NCBI GenBank assembly: GCA_964473005.1
Contig: CAYYME010000012.1
Location: 1-15,090, forward strand
Origin: JAFCEV01 sp964473005
GTDB lineage: Archaea; Nanobdellota; Nanobdellia; Pacearchaeales; GW2011-AR1
Direction: 5' to 3'
Length of the DNA stretch: 15,090 nucleotides
Shown: piece after piece, positions 6,671 through 12,593 of the stretch
Numbering within the stretch: position 1 is the first letter of the stretch
Layout of the letters: every line of letters starts with the position of its first letter
Made by a program: the position numbers and the translations under genes
Notes under the pieces: generated by a model
Seen by the model: only the letters and a program-made list of their open reading frames with translations
The model's database searches: none
What the model was told of the DNA's origin: nothing

Positions 6671-7777
6671 TTATTGCCCGCAATTTTCAGCTTCCCAGAC
6701 AGAATACCCTTCACCAGGATTTATATTTGGGGTTCCAAGAGAATCATCAACTCTTAAATAACTTATATCGTTCTCAATAATATAATCTGCAAAGGTTATA
6801 AGAAAACAACCAACTTCTGCAGAGTCGCTGAAGTTTACATAATTGCTTGTATATTCGCTTACAGCATCGCTCTTTGGAAGATTGTTACTGTCAAAATAAA
6901 TATTGTTCCAGACAGAAAAGATTATTCCTGTATCCAAAGGGGAACCCAATACACATCCACCAAAGAAATCTTGCCCAAATCCGGGTTTGCAGACACAATT
7001 TGTCTGGCAGTTGTCCGGTAAAGGATCTCCGTCACACTCATTTCCGTCATCTACATCTGTCTGATTCCAGACACCATCACACGAGGTAGGCACAGCACAA
7101 TCCTCAGGGCAATTTTCAAAAGTTTCTATCGCATCACACACTTCATCACCACAATAAGACCCCCCTAAACCTTCATCCAGACAGGCTGATGAGCATCCGT
7201 CACCCGAAACACTATTTCCGTCATCACACTCTTCTCCTAACTCCAAAATTCCATTCCCGCATGCAATTTCACCACCATCATCTCCCCCATCGCCGTCATC
7301 GCCATTACCACCTCCTCCAATAACACCCTTTCCAATAGAATCAATACTATCTACAATCTCTCCGACTTTCTCTTTCCCTGCACTTGTTTCATAAATCGGT
7401 GCAATTGAAATTGTTTTAATCTCCTCCAAAGTGAATAATTCATTGCTTATAGAAAATGTGAATGTCTCTGTTCCAAGCTGAGGCAGGTTTGTATTTCTTC
7501 TGACAACCACAGAATTCTCCCCATCGCCTATCACAAAGTTTATTCCAACGAGAGTTCCCTCTCCGGAATTTCTGTGGACAATAACATAAAGAGTATTACC
7601 GCTAATAGAGGCTTTTTGAATTTCTAAATTAAGGGTTATTCCTGTAAGGGAAATGTCTTCCTCCCCCTTAGATAAAATATTTTTAACAACAACCCAGACA
7701 ATGCCTATCGCAACAATAGCCAGTAAAATTATCAGCAAAGTTGTAACAACTGCTGACATCCCTCTTTCATTCTTCAT
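6671..7777 (-). CDS. Type IV pilin-like protein with Cys-rich DUF4215-type repeats
   Basis: 368 residues. The N-terminus has the archaeal class III (prepilin) layout: a short charged segment KNERG, then a hydrophobic helix (about 7-33), so a prepilin peptidase could cut after Gly6. A beta-rich domain follows (about 45-130), then a Gly/Asp linker (154-169, GGGGNGDDGDGGDDGG). Residues 173-199 carry CGNGILELGEECDDGNSVSG and GDGCSSAC, the Myxococcus cysteine-rich (DUF4215) repeat. Residues 209-227 (CGDEVCDAIETFENCPEDC) form a related Cys repeat, and a further Cys-rich segment runs to about 275. The C-terminal 90 residues contain two Cys (324, 366) that may pair. It is probably a secreted or pilus-like surface protein with disulfide-stabilised and Ca-binding-like acidic modules. 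Own TATA box, 25.5 nt upstream. The binding target is unknown. Confidence 0.82.
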   Translation of the reverse strand: MKNERGMSAVVTTLLIILLAIVAIGIVWVVVKNILSKGEEDISLTGITLNLEIQKASISGNTLYVIVHRNSGEGTLVGINFVIGDGENSVVVRRNTNLPQLGTETFTFSISNELFTLEEIKTISIAPIYETSAGKEKVGEIVDSIDSIGKGVIGGGGNGDDGDGGDDGGEIACGNGILELGEECDDGNSVSGDGCSSACLDEGLGGSYCGDEVCDAIETFENCPEDCAVPTSCDGVWNQTDVDDGNECDGDPLPDNCQTNCVCKPGFGQDFFGGCVLGSPLDTGIIFSVWNNIYFDSNNLPKSDAVSEYTSNYVNFSDSAEVGCFLITFADYIIENDISYLRVDDSLGTPNINPGEGYSVWEAENCGQ

Positions 7778-7798
7778 CTAAGTCATAATAATCAAAGA

Positions 7799-7806
7799 TT
7801 TATAAA
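7799..7806 (-). promoter_or_regulatory. TATA box of the pilin-like gene
   Basis: TTTATAAA is centred exactly 25.5 nt from the ATG of the pilin-like gene at 7777. It sits in the 30-bp gap after the upstream minus-strand gene, 1 nt from that gene's stop codon, so the pilin-like gene can be transcribed independently. Confidence 0.68.
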
Positions 7807-7807
7807 A

Positions 7808-8110
7808 TTATTGTGCTGGAGTAGTTTGAGTCGGAACGACAAGCCCTTGCAAGACTAGGGTATCGTTTCCAACTGGAAATTGGGCATATCCTGCCTGCTG
7901 CAACTGAGGAACATATCCTCCTGTCTGCTGCAACTGAACAAGAATGTTGCTCATAATATCTGTGTATCCCTGCATCTGCCCTTGCTGATAAACTTTAGTT
8001 ACATATCCGCTGATTGCAGGTCTCACTGCAAATGCATAAGCAACCACTAAAACAAGCAGAACAATAATCAGCACCAAAACTTTAATTGTTAGTTTAGTTC
8101 TATCTGCCAT
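7808..8110 (-). CDS. Small membrane-anchored protein, function unknown
   Basis: 100 residues with one membrane helix (about 8-30) after a short basic N-terminus (ADRTKLTIK), then an exterior segment: RPAISGYVTKVYQQGQMQGY at about 30-49, a Gln-rich helix and a C-terminal Gln/Thr/Pro tail. The pattern of a TM helix followed by P-A-x-x-G-Y-V-x-x-x-Y-x-Q-G looks like a family of short DPANN membrane proteins (recollection only). One sequon (NDT, in VGNDTLVL) is present. It neighbours the pilin-like and sequon-repeat proteins on the same strand, which suggests an envelope role, but each gene has its own promoter. The ATG has TTTATAAA 26.5 nt upstream. Confidence 0.75.
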   Translation of the reverse strand: MADRTKLTIKVLVLIIVLLVLVVAYAFAVRPAISGYVTKVYQQGQMQGYTDIMSNILVQLQQTGGYVPQLQQAGYAQFPVGNDTLVLQGLVVPTQTTPAQ

Positions 8111-8132
8111 AGGTTACAGTAATTATAACAAA

Positions 8133-8140
8133 TTTATAAA
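8133..8140 (-). promoter_or_regulatory. TATA box of the 7808-8110 gene
   Basis: TTTATAAA is centred 26.5 nt from the ATG at 8110 on the minus strand. The palindromic sites at 8145-8172 lie just upstream of it. Confidence 0.62.
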
Positions 8141-8144
8141 TCTT

Positions 8145-8172
8145 TTGTAATTACAACCCCTACAATTGTAAT
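8145..8172. promoter_or_regulatory. Operator-like cluster of TTGTAAT half-sites
   Basis: A perfect 12-bp palindrome TTGTAATTACAA (8145-8156) is followed after CCCC by a perfect 10-bp palindrome TACAATTGTA (8161-8170). Three TTGTAAT half-sites result: two direct (8145-8151, 8166-8172) and one inverted (8150-8156). The cluster begins 4 nt beyond the TATA box of the minus-strand gene, at the BRE, and also lies 78 nt before the plus-strand DUF357 gene. It could control either or both. Confidence 0.5.
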
Positions 8173-8221
8173 GATATATTTCCAAAGGATATTGCTTTCT
8201 GATTGCATATATTCTGTTAAA

Positions 8222-8229
8222 TTTAAAAA
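8222..8229 (+). promoter_or_regulatory. Probable TATA box of the DUF357 gene
   Basis: TTTAAAAA is centred about 24.5 nt before the ATG at 8250. It is weaker than the TTTATAAA boxes nearby, but it is the only candidate at the right distance. Confidence 0.4.
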
Positions 8230-8249
8230 TAATAAAAATATGGAGTATT

Positions 8250-8531
8250 ATGAAAGACAGAATAACCAAAAAGAAACTTGAAAGATATTTTAAACTGACA
8301 TCAACTGCATTAAATAAAGCAAAAAAAGCAATTGCAAAGGGAAAAGAGAATTATGCAAAAGAAATAATTGAAATGGTTGAGAATTATATTTCTGATGCAA
8401 AATATTTTGAGAAAAGAGGAAATCTGGTAAATGCTTTTGCTGCATTGAATTACGCACACGGCTGGCTTGATTCAGGTGTCAGGCTGGATATATTCAAAGT
8501 AAAAGATGATAGGCTGTTTACTATAAAGTAA
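8250..8531 (+). CDS. DUF357 family protein
   Basis: 93 residues, all helical, matching the small archaeal DUF357 family, whose members are usually about 75-100 residues. The diagnostic C-terminal half is present: ENYISDAKYFEKRGNLVNAF at 44-63, then AALNYAHGWLDSGVRLDIF at 64-82. The N-terminal half contains a Lys-rich helix (KKKLERYFKLTSTALNKAKK). DUF357 proteins are found almost only in archaea and have no established biochemical role; the helical-hairpin form suggests a protein or nucleic-acid adaptor (inference). It stands alone between the envelope block and UMP kinase with its own promoter. Confidence 0.88.
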   Translation: MKDRITKKKLERYFKLTSTALNKAKKAIAKGKENYAKEIIEMVENYISDAKYFEKRGNLVNAFAALNYAHGWLDSGVRLDIFKVKDDRLFTIK

Positions 8532-8629
8532 AAGGATAAAATCAGTAAACGTTAATGCGTAACTGAAATTGTTAATAGATTAGTGAGCTAATGATTATTA
8601 TTCTACTACTAACTCAATTAAAAGATAAT

Positions 8630-8637
8630 TTTATATA
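8630..8637 (+). promoter_or_regulatory. TATA box of UMP kinase gene
   Basis: TTTATATA is centred 26.5 nt before the ATG at 8660, again predicting a leaderless mRNA. Confidence 0.6.
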
Positions 8638-8659
8638 ACTCATATTCTTACTTTAAAAC

Positions 8660-9349
8660 ATGCCAAAAAAGGTGATTGTTCTGAGTTTGGGCGGAAGCCT
8701 TATTATTCCGGACAAAATTGATGTAAAATATTTAAAAGAATTCAGAAAAACAATTTTAAGAAATACCAACAAATACAAATTCATAATTGTTTGTGGCGGG
8801 GGAAGCATTGCAAGAAAATATATACGTGCTCTTAAAGATTCAGGATTGAACGAAATGTTTCAGAGTTTTTCAGGAATTTCAGCCACAAGAATGAATGCAA
8901 GATTCATGAACTATTTCTTTAAAAAGGAACCAGAATATGGGATTCCTCATACAATCCAAACCCTGAAAAAATACATCAGAAAAAGAGATTTTATTTTTTG
9001 CGGGGCTTTGGAATATAAGCCGCGCCAGACATCTGATTCGACTGCAGCAAATTTGGCAAAATATTTTAAGACAATTTTCATAAACCTGACAAATGTCAAA
9101 GGGCTTTACAACAAAAATCCCCTTAAATATAAAGATGCAAAATTCATTTCAAAAATTTCCTGGAGTGATTTTTACAAAATGGCAAATGCAGGCAAATATC
9201 ATCCAGGACAGCATTTTGTTCTTGACCAGACAGCGGCAAAAATAATATTAAAAGAAAAAATCCCAACTTATATAATGGGCAAAGATATGAAACAGCTTGA
9301 CAATATCCTGAAGGGAAAGAAGTTTAGAGGAACGATTATTAAGGGATAA
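8660..9349 (+). CDS. pyrH: Uridylate kinase, archaeal type
   Basis: Phosphorylates UMP to UDP with ATP in pyrimidine nucleotide synthesis (cytoplasm). The 229-residue amino-acid-kinase fold is complete for the archaeal UMP kinase subfamily. It has a phosphate-binding LSLGGSLI (8-15), the second Gly-rich loop VCGGGSIARKY (44-54), RQTSDSTAANLA (122-133) with the Asp expected near the UMP site, and the ATP-side LTNVKGLYNKNPLKYKDAKF (143-162), equivalent to TNVDGVYxxDPxxxPDA. The central region FSGISATRMNARF (70-82) also fits UMP kinase rather than acetylglutamate or aspartate kinase. No regulatory ACT domain is present. It is monocistronic as far as visible. Confidence 0.88.
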   Translation: MPKKVIVLSLGGSLIIPDKIDVKYLKEFRKTILRNTNKYKFIIVCGGGSIARKYIRALKDSGLNEMFQSFSGISATRMNARFMNYFFKKEPEYGIPHTIQTLKKYIRKRDFIFCGALEYKPRQTSDSTAANLAKYFKTIFINLTNVKGLYNKNPLKYKDAKFISKISWSDFYKMANAGKYHPGQHFVLDQTAAKIILKEKIPTYIMGKDMKQLDNILKGKKFRGTIIKG

Positions 9350-9387
9350 AAATAAACTTTATCAAACAAATTTAATAAAACCAAAGA

Positions 9388-9395
9388 TTTTTAAA
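9388..9395 (+). promoter_or_regulatory. Candidate TATA box for the structured RNA / NYN transcript
   Basis: TTTTTAAA is centred at 9391.5. A start 26 nt downstream would fall at about 9417, which is exactly where the first pairing arm of the structured RNA begins. Another TATA-like run, TTTAAAATAAAT (9405-9416), would start inside the structure and is less attractive. Confidence 0.4.
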
Positions 9396-9416
9396 GATTC
9401 TGAATTTAAAATAAAT

Positions 9417-9502
9417 AAGGCTTCAGGGAGCGCCTTCAATCTACTTCGGTAGAATCCTGCAATGTGTTCCCTGTCGTTGTCGCAAGACAACGCAGGTTTT
9501 TT
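9417..9502 (+). ncRNA. Structured, probably pseudoknotted RNA leader upstream of the NYN gene
   Basis: An island of higher G+C in AT-rich DNA with several compatible pairings. AAGGC (9417-9421) pairs with GCCTT (9432-9436), leaving a loop that contains CAGGGA. That loop can pair with TCCCTG (9468-9473), making an H-type pseudoknot. Between them is a hairpin TCTAC/GTAGA (9440-9444, 9449-9453) closed by a UUCG tetraloop. A second hairpin, CGTTGTC/GACAACG (9475-9481, 9486-9492), has a GCAA (GNRA) tetraloop and is followed by CAGG and six Ts. CCTG at 9470-9473 can pair with either CAGG copy (9424-9427 or 9493-9496), a mutually exclusive switch. It ends 3 nt before the NYN ATG, so it may be a cis-regulatory leader or a separate small RNA. 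I recognise no known RNA family. The pairings are seen directly; function is inference. Confidence 0.62.
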
Positions 9503-9505
9503 ATT

Positions 9506-10108
9506 ATGGAAAGAGTCTCTGTTTTTATTGATGGTGCAAATTTTTATCATAGTATGCAAAGCTTAAATAAAAAATATTCTGATTTTTATTTTGATTTTAA
9601 GAAATTCATAAAAAAAATAACAAAGGGTAAAAAATTAATAAATGTATATTATTTTAATGCCCCCCTAAAGCAGCAATTTAATGCGGAATCTTATACCAAA
9701 CAACAGCTTCAGTTAAATCGTCTGAAAAAAGCTGGATATAATATAATTTTATGTAAAAGAAAGAAATCCACAGATAATGAAGGAAGAGATAAATCTAAGA
9801 TAAAAGAGGATGATATCAGACTGGCCCTACAAATGCAGAAAGATGCTTATGAAAATAAATATGATGTTGCATATCTGTTTAGTGGAGACGGAGATTTTGC
9901 CCCTTTACCTGAATATTTAAAAGAAAAATCTAAAAAAGTCAAAGTATTTTATTTTGAGGCTACAGGTTCGTTGTCTTTATTAAAAAGCTGTGGATTTAAT
10001 TGCGAGATGATTACTAAAAAGACAGTAAATAAATATTATTGCAGAGGAGATTATTGTGAATGGGAAAGAATAAAAGCAGAAAGGCAGCAAAAAAGGGGGA
10101 AAGAATAA
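9506..10108 (+). CDS. NYN-domain (PIN-like) ribonuclease
   Basis: 200 residues, LabA/DUF88-type NYN fold, a PIN-like metal-dependent nuclease domain. Acidic catalytic residues are in the expected places: FIDGANFY (7-14; Asp9 and Asn12), DDIRLALQM (102-110; Asp102/Asp103) and LFSGDGDFAPL (124-134; Asp128 and Asp130). The C-terminal 40 residues hold Cys162, Cys166, Cys179 and Cys184 and end in a basic tail, which might bind metal or RNA (inference). I start at the ATG at 9506; an in-frame GTG at 9464 would place the first codons inside the structured RNA and adds no conserved sequence. The stop lies 1 nt before the GTG of the RNase P subunit gene, so the two are co-transcribed. NYN proteins act on RNA; the substrate here is unknown, but the adjacent RNA is a candidate. 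Confidence 0.88.
   Translation: MERVSVFIDGANFYHSMQSLNKKYSDFYFDFKKFIKKITKGKKLINVYYFNAPLKQQFNAESYTKQQLQLNRLKKAGYNIILCKRKKSTDNEGRDKSKIKEDDIRLALQMQKDAYENKYDVAYLFSGDGDFAPLPEYLKEKSKKVKVFYFEATGSLSLLKSCGFNCEMITKKTVNKYYCRGDYCEWERIKAERQQKRGKE
10095..10099 (+). promoter_or_regulatory. Shine-Dalgarno-like site for the RNase P subunit gene
   Basis: GGGGG, inside the end of the NYN coding region, lies 10 nt before the GTG at 10110. It supports that non-ATG start and internal initiation on the shared mRNA. Confidence 0.5.
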
Positions 10109-10109
10109 A

Positions 10110-10574
10110 GTGAAACAAAATCAAATCCTTTTAACAGAAACAAATTTCAGCAAACTAAAAGATAAAATTAAAAAAGCAAAATCAGAAGGAAAAACAATTA
10201 TCTATTCCTCAAAAGATGATGAATTAAACCGAAAAGTTATAGAAAAACTCCCAATTCATGCCCTATTAATCAGCCAGGCAAACAGAAAGGACTTTCAAAA
10301 GCAGAGAGATTCCGGATTCAACCAGGTTATGGCAAAAGCTGCAAAGAAGAATAATGTTGTTATTGGGATAAATCTGGATGAAATCATAGAGGCTGACAAA
10401 AAAGAAAAGGCAGAAATTTTGGCGAGGATAAAGCAGAACATAAAACTCTGCAACAAAAACAGATTAAATATGGAATTCATTTCCCCCAAGGAAAATGAAA
10501 GGGACAGCCATGATTTAAAATCCCTCGGTTTAATTCTCGGAATGCCAACCTGGATGACAAGAGAGTTGCACTAG
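10110..10574 (+). CDS. rnp3: RNase P protein component 3 (Rpp30-like), short form
   Basis: Subunit of archaeal RNase P, which with the catalytic RNA removes tRNA 5' leaders. The 154-residue protein has the Rpp30 core: a central RDSGFNQVMAKAAKKNNVVI (66-85) matching DSGLNxVLxKxAxKNxVxI, then INLDEII (87-93), LARIKQNIKLCNKNRLNMEF (104-123) and the late RDSHDLKSLGLILGMP (131-146) matching the R-S/D-x-x-DL-x-x-LG-x-x-x-GM motif. The Pyrococcus homologue is about 210 residues; here roughly 50-60 are missing, mainly from the N-terminal part of the TIM barrel and the loops. GTG start with GGGGG upstream. It is coupled to the NYN ribonuclease gene. Recognition is good, but whether it is functional at this length is inferred from the conserved core. 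Confidence 0.82.
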   Translation: MKQNQILLTETNFSKLKDKIKKAKSEGKTIIYSSKDDELNRKVIEKLPIHALLISQANRKDFQKQRDSGFNQVMAKAAKKNNVVIGINLDEIIEADKKEKAEILARIKQNIKLCNKNRLNMEFISPKENERDSHDLKSLGLILGMPTWMTRELH

Positions 10575-10657
10575 TTAATGTAAGATATTCCTAATTATTG
10601 CGCTGCATATATAATCCTGTTCAACTTTTAAAAACATGATTTTAGCCACTAACCAAA

Positions 10658-10667
10658 TATTTTTAAT
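10658..10667 (+). promoter_or_regulatory. TATA box of the pheS operon
   Basis: TATTTTTAAT is centred about 26 nt before the pheS ATG (10689), in the 114-bp gap after the RNase P subunit gene. It is weaker than TTTATAAA but correctly placed. Confidence 0.5.
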
Positions 10668-10688
10668 CTTCAATATCTATCTTTTTAA

Positions 10689-12203
10689 ATGAACCTGAAA
10701 AAATTAAATGAATCTCTGAGCCCGAACGAAAAAAAAATTATTCCTTATCTTGAAGAGAAAAAAACAGAGGCAATATCAAAGAAATCAAATCTTGACAAGA
10801 CTTCAGTTCTAAGGGCTCTTGAACTTTTACAAAATAAAGGAGTAATTCAGTTAAGTTTTGGAAAAAAGAAAATAGTTGAAGTGGGAATCAACGGCAGTTT
10901 ATACAAAAGAAAAGGGCTTCCTGAAAGGCGGCTTTTGAATATTCTGGACAAAAAAATGGTTCTCTCCCTGAAAGAGGCGCAAAAAGAGAGCAAATTATCA
11001 GATGATGAATTCAGGGCATCAATAGGGGCACTGAAGAAAAAAGCACTGATAGAATTAAAAAACGGAAAAATAATTTTCAATGCAAACAAAGGAGAGATAT
11101 CAAAAAAAAGCCTGGAGGAAAATCTCCTTGAAATTCTTCCTGCTGAATATGATTCCCTGTCTCCAGAGCAACTCCATGCTCTTAATTTCCTCCTGAACCG
11201 GCGGGACATAGTGCAGATAAAAGAAGTCACAACAGTAGCAGTTGAAATAACTGAACTTGGAAAAAAATTAATCAGAGAAGGTATAACAAGCCAGGATTTG
11301 ATTGAGCAATTAACTCCTGAAATGCTGAAAAAAGATTCTTCGTGGAAAGGAAAAAAATTCCGAAGATATGACACTCTTTCAAAAATTCCTGTAATCAGCG
11401 GAGGAAAAAGACATTTTGTAAATCAGGCTGCTGATTATGCACGAAGAGTATGGACAGATATGGGTTTCAGGGAAATGAGCGGCGATATGCTTGTTAGTTC
11501 TTTCTGGAATTTTGACGCCCTGTTTACTGCACAGGACCATCCTGTAAGAGAGATGCAGGATACATTTTTCATAAATAAAGAAACAGAACTGCCTGACAAG
11601 AAAATTGTGCATGAGGTAAAAAAAAGCCATGAAGAAGGAGTCGGTGGAAGCAAAGGATGGGATTATAAATGGGATGAAGAAGAGGCAAAAAGATTAGTTT
11701 TGAGAACCCATACAACCTGCCTCTCATCGCAGACTCTTGCAAAATTAAAACCCCAGGATTTGCCTGCAAAACTCTTCGCAATAGGCAAATGCTTCAGAAA
11801 TGAAACCCTGGATTGGAGCCACGGATTTGAGTTTAATCAGACAGAAGGAATTGTCATAGACAAAAATGCAAATTTCAGACATCTGCTTGGCTATTTAAAG
11901 CAATTCTTCAGGAAAATGGGCTTTGAAAAAATCAGATTCACTCCTGCATATTTCCCATATACAGAACCTTCTGTGGAAATTCACTGGTGGCATCCTGAAA
12001 AAAATATCTGGCTTGAACTTGGGGGTGCAGGAATATTCCGCCCAGAAGTCACAATTCCTCTTTTAGGCGAGGCAATCCCTGTTCTTGCATGGGGGCCTGG
12101 ATTTGACAGAATCCTGATGAATTATTACAAGCTAAAAGATTTGAGAGAACTTTACAAAAATGATTTAACTAAACTAAGGGAAATGAAGTTTTGGGTGAAA
12201 TGA
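10689..12203 (+). CDS. pheS: Phenylalanine-tRNA ligase alpha subunit
   Basis: Catalytic subunit of the heterotetrameric (alpha-beta)2 PheRS that charges tRNA-Phe. At 504 residues it has the archaeal/eukaryotic cytosolic length and layout: N-terminal winged-helix modules (about 5-200) that contact tRNA, then the class II core. Visible core motifs: motif 1 region with QDHPVREMQDTFFI (282-295), HTTCLSSQTL (341-350), motif 2 KCFRNETLDWSHGFEFNQTE (367-386), the phenylalanine-pocket region PAYFPYTEPSVEIH (419-432) and motif 3 ELGGAGIFRPEV (443-454) with AWGPGFDRILM (467-477). All expected catalytic blocks are present. The stop codon overlaps the start of the SET gene (ATGA), so this is the first gene of a pheS-SET-pheT operon. 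Confidence 0.97.
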   Translation: MNLKKLNESLSPNEKKIIPYLEEKKTEAISKKSNLDKTSVLRALELLQNKGVIQLSFGKKKIVEVGINGSLYKRKGLPERRLLNILDKKMVLSLKEAQKESKLSDDEFRASIGALKKKALIELKNGKIIFNANKGEISKKSLEENLLEILPAEYDSLSPEQLHALNFLLNRRDIVQIKEVTTVAVEITELGKKLIREGITSQDLIEQLTPEMLKKDSSWKGKKFRRYDTLSKIPVISGGKRHFVNQAADYARRVWTDMGFREMSGDMLVSSFWNFDALFTAQDHPVREMQDTFFINKETELPDKKIVHEVKKSHEEGVGGSKGWDYKWDEEEAKRLVLRTHTTCLSSQTLAKLKPQDLPAKLFAIGKCFRNETLDWSHGFEFNQTEGIVIDKNANFRHLLGYLKQFFRKMGFEKIRFTPAYFPYTEPSVEIHWWHPEKNIWLELGGAGIFRPEVTIPLLGEAIPVLAWGPGFDRILMNYYKLKDLRELYKNDLTKLREMKFWVK

Positions 12204-12592
12204 AAATAAATGAACTTGATTTGATATTAAAACCATCAAAAATAGAAGGAATAGGAGTATTTGCAAATAGGAATTTACCTAAAGGGATAATAGTTCCGTG
12301 GGATAAAAAAGAAAGAAAAATAAGTATCAAAAAAGCGAAAAAAAATAAAAGATTATATGAAAAATGCGAAGGATTTGGGGTAGAAAAAGAAAAATATTAT
12401 ATATGTCCGCAAAATTTCTTAAAAATGTCTGTTATATGGTTCCTTAATCACTCCATAAAACCTAATATGAAAAAAACCAAAAGAGGATTTATTAGTACAA
12501 GAAAAATCAGGAAAGGGAAAGAATTGACAGTAGATTACAGAAGGTTGGATAAGGAAGTAGATAACTCAAACTATATGGGTAAAAAATTTTAA
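12200..12592 (+). CDS. Small SET-domain protein, probable lysine methyltransferase
   Basis: 130 residues, close to the minimal size of free-standing SET domains. N-terminal SKIEGIGVFANRNLPKGIIV (13-32) is the opening SET strand with the GxG S-adenosylmethionine loop. The C-terminal WFLNHSIKPN (80-89) corresponds to the NHSCxPN motif with Ile in place of Cys, and ISTRKIRKGKELTVDY (98-113) is the final R-x-I-x-x-G-E-E-L-x-x-D-Y motif with catalytic Tyr113. There are no pre-SET or post-SET zinc Cys. The insert (33-70) is Lys-rich. The ATG at 12200 overlaps the pheS stop (ATGA), which suggests coupled translation; pheT starts 1 nt after its stop. It probably methylates Lys on a protein. Candidates are a chromatin protein or PheRS itself (inference); the substrate is unknown. 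Confidence 0.85.
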   Translation: MKINELDLILKPSKIEGIGVFANRNLPKGIIVPWDKKERKISIKKAKKNKRLYEKCEGFGVEKEKYYICPQNFLKMSVIWFLNHSIKPNMKKTKRGFISTRKIRKGKELTVDYRRLDKEVDNSNYMGKKF

Positions 12593-12593
12593 A

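Noticed and set aside
6847..7089. Plus-strand open frame of 80 codons in the pilin-like gene
   Set aside because: It is antisense to the Cys-rich repeats; its His/Arg-rich translation is a by-product of the Asp/Gly/Cys codons on the other strand.
9417..9502. Known self-cleaving ribozyme (pistol or HDV-like)
   Set aside because: The pseudoknot topology is reminiscent, but the conserved pistol junction and cleavage residues are not visible, and the HDV-type P3 helix has no counterpart.
9464..9505. Upstream GTG start for the NYN gene
   Set aside because: The 14 extra residues are encoded by the GNRA-hairpin region of the RNA element, while the ATG at 9506 begins precisely at the conserved N-terminal strand of the NYN fold.
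9362..9559. Minus-strand open frame of 65 codons across the structured RNA
   Set aside because: It is antisense to the RNA element and the NYN start, has no TATA box at the right distance and no recognisable domain; the RNA pairing explains the base composition better.
10847..11374. Long minus-strand open frame inside pheS
   Set aside because: It is the antisense shadow of an AT-rich, Lys/Glu-rich coding region, with Phe/Ser-rich translation and no domain.
12191..12199. TTG start for the SET gene
   Set aside because: The ATG at 12200 gives a standard ATGA overlap with the pheS stop, and the three extra residues are not part of the SET fold.
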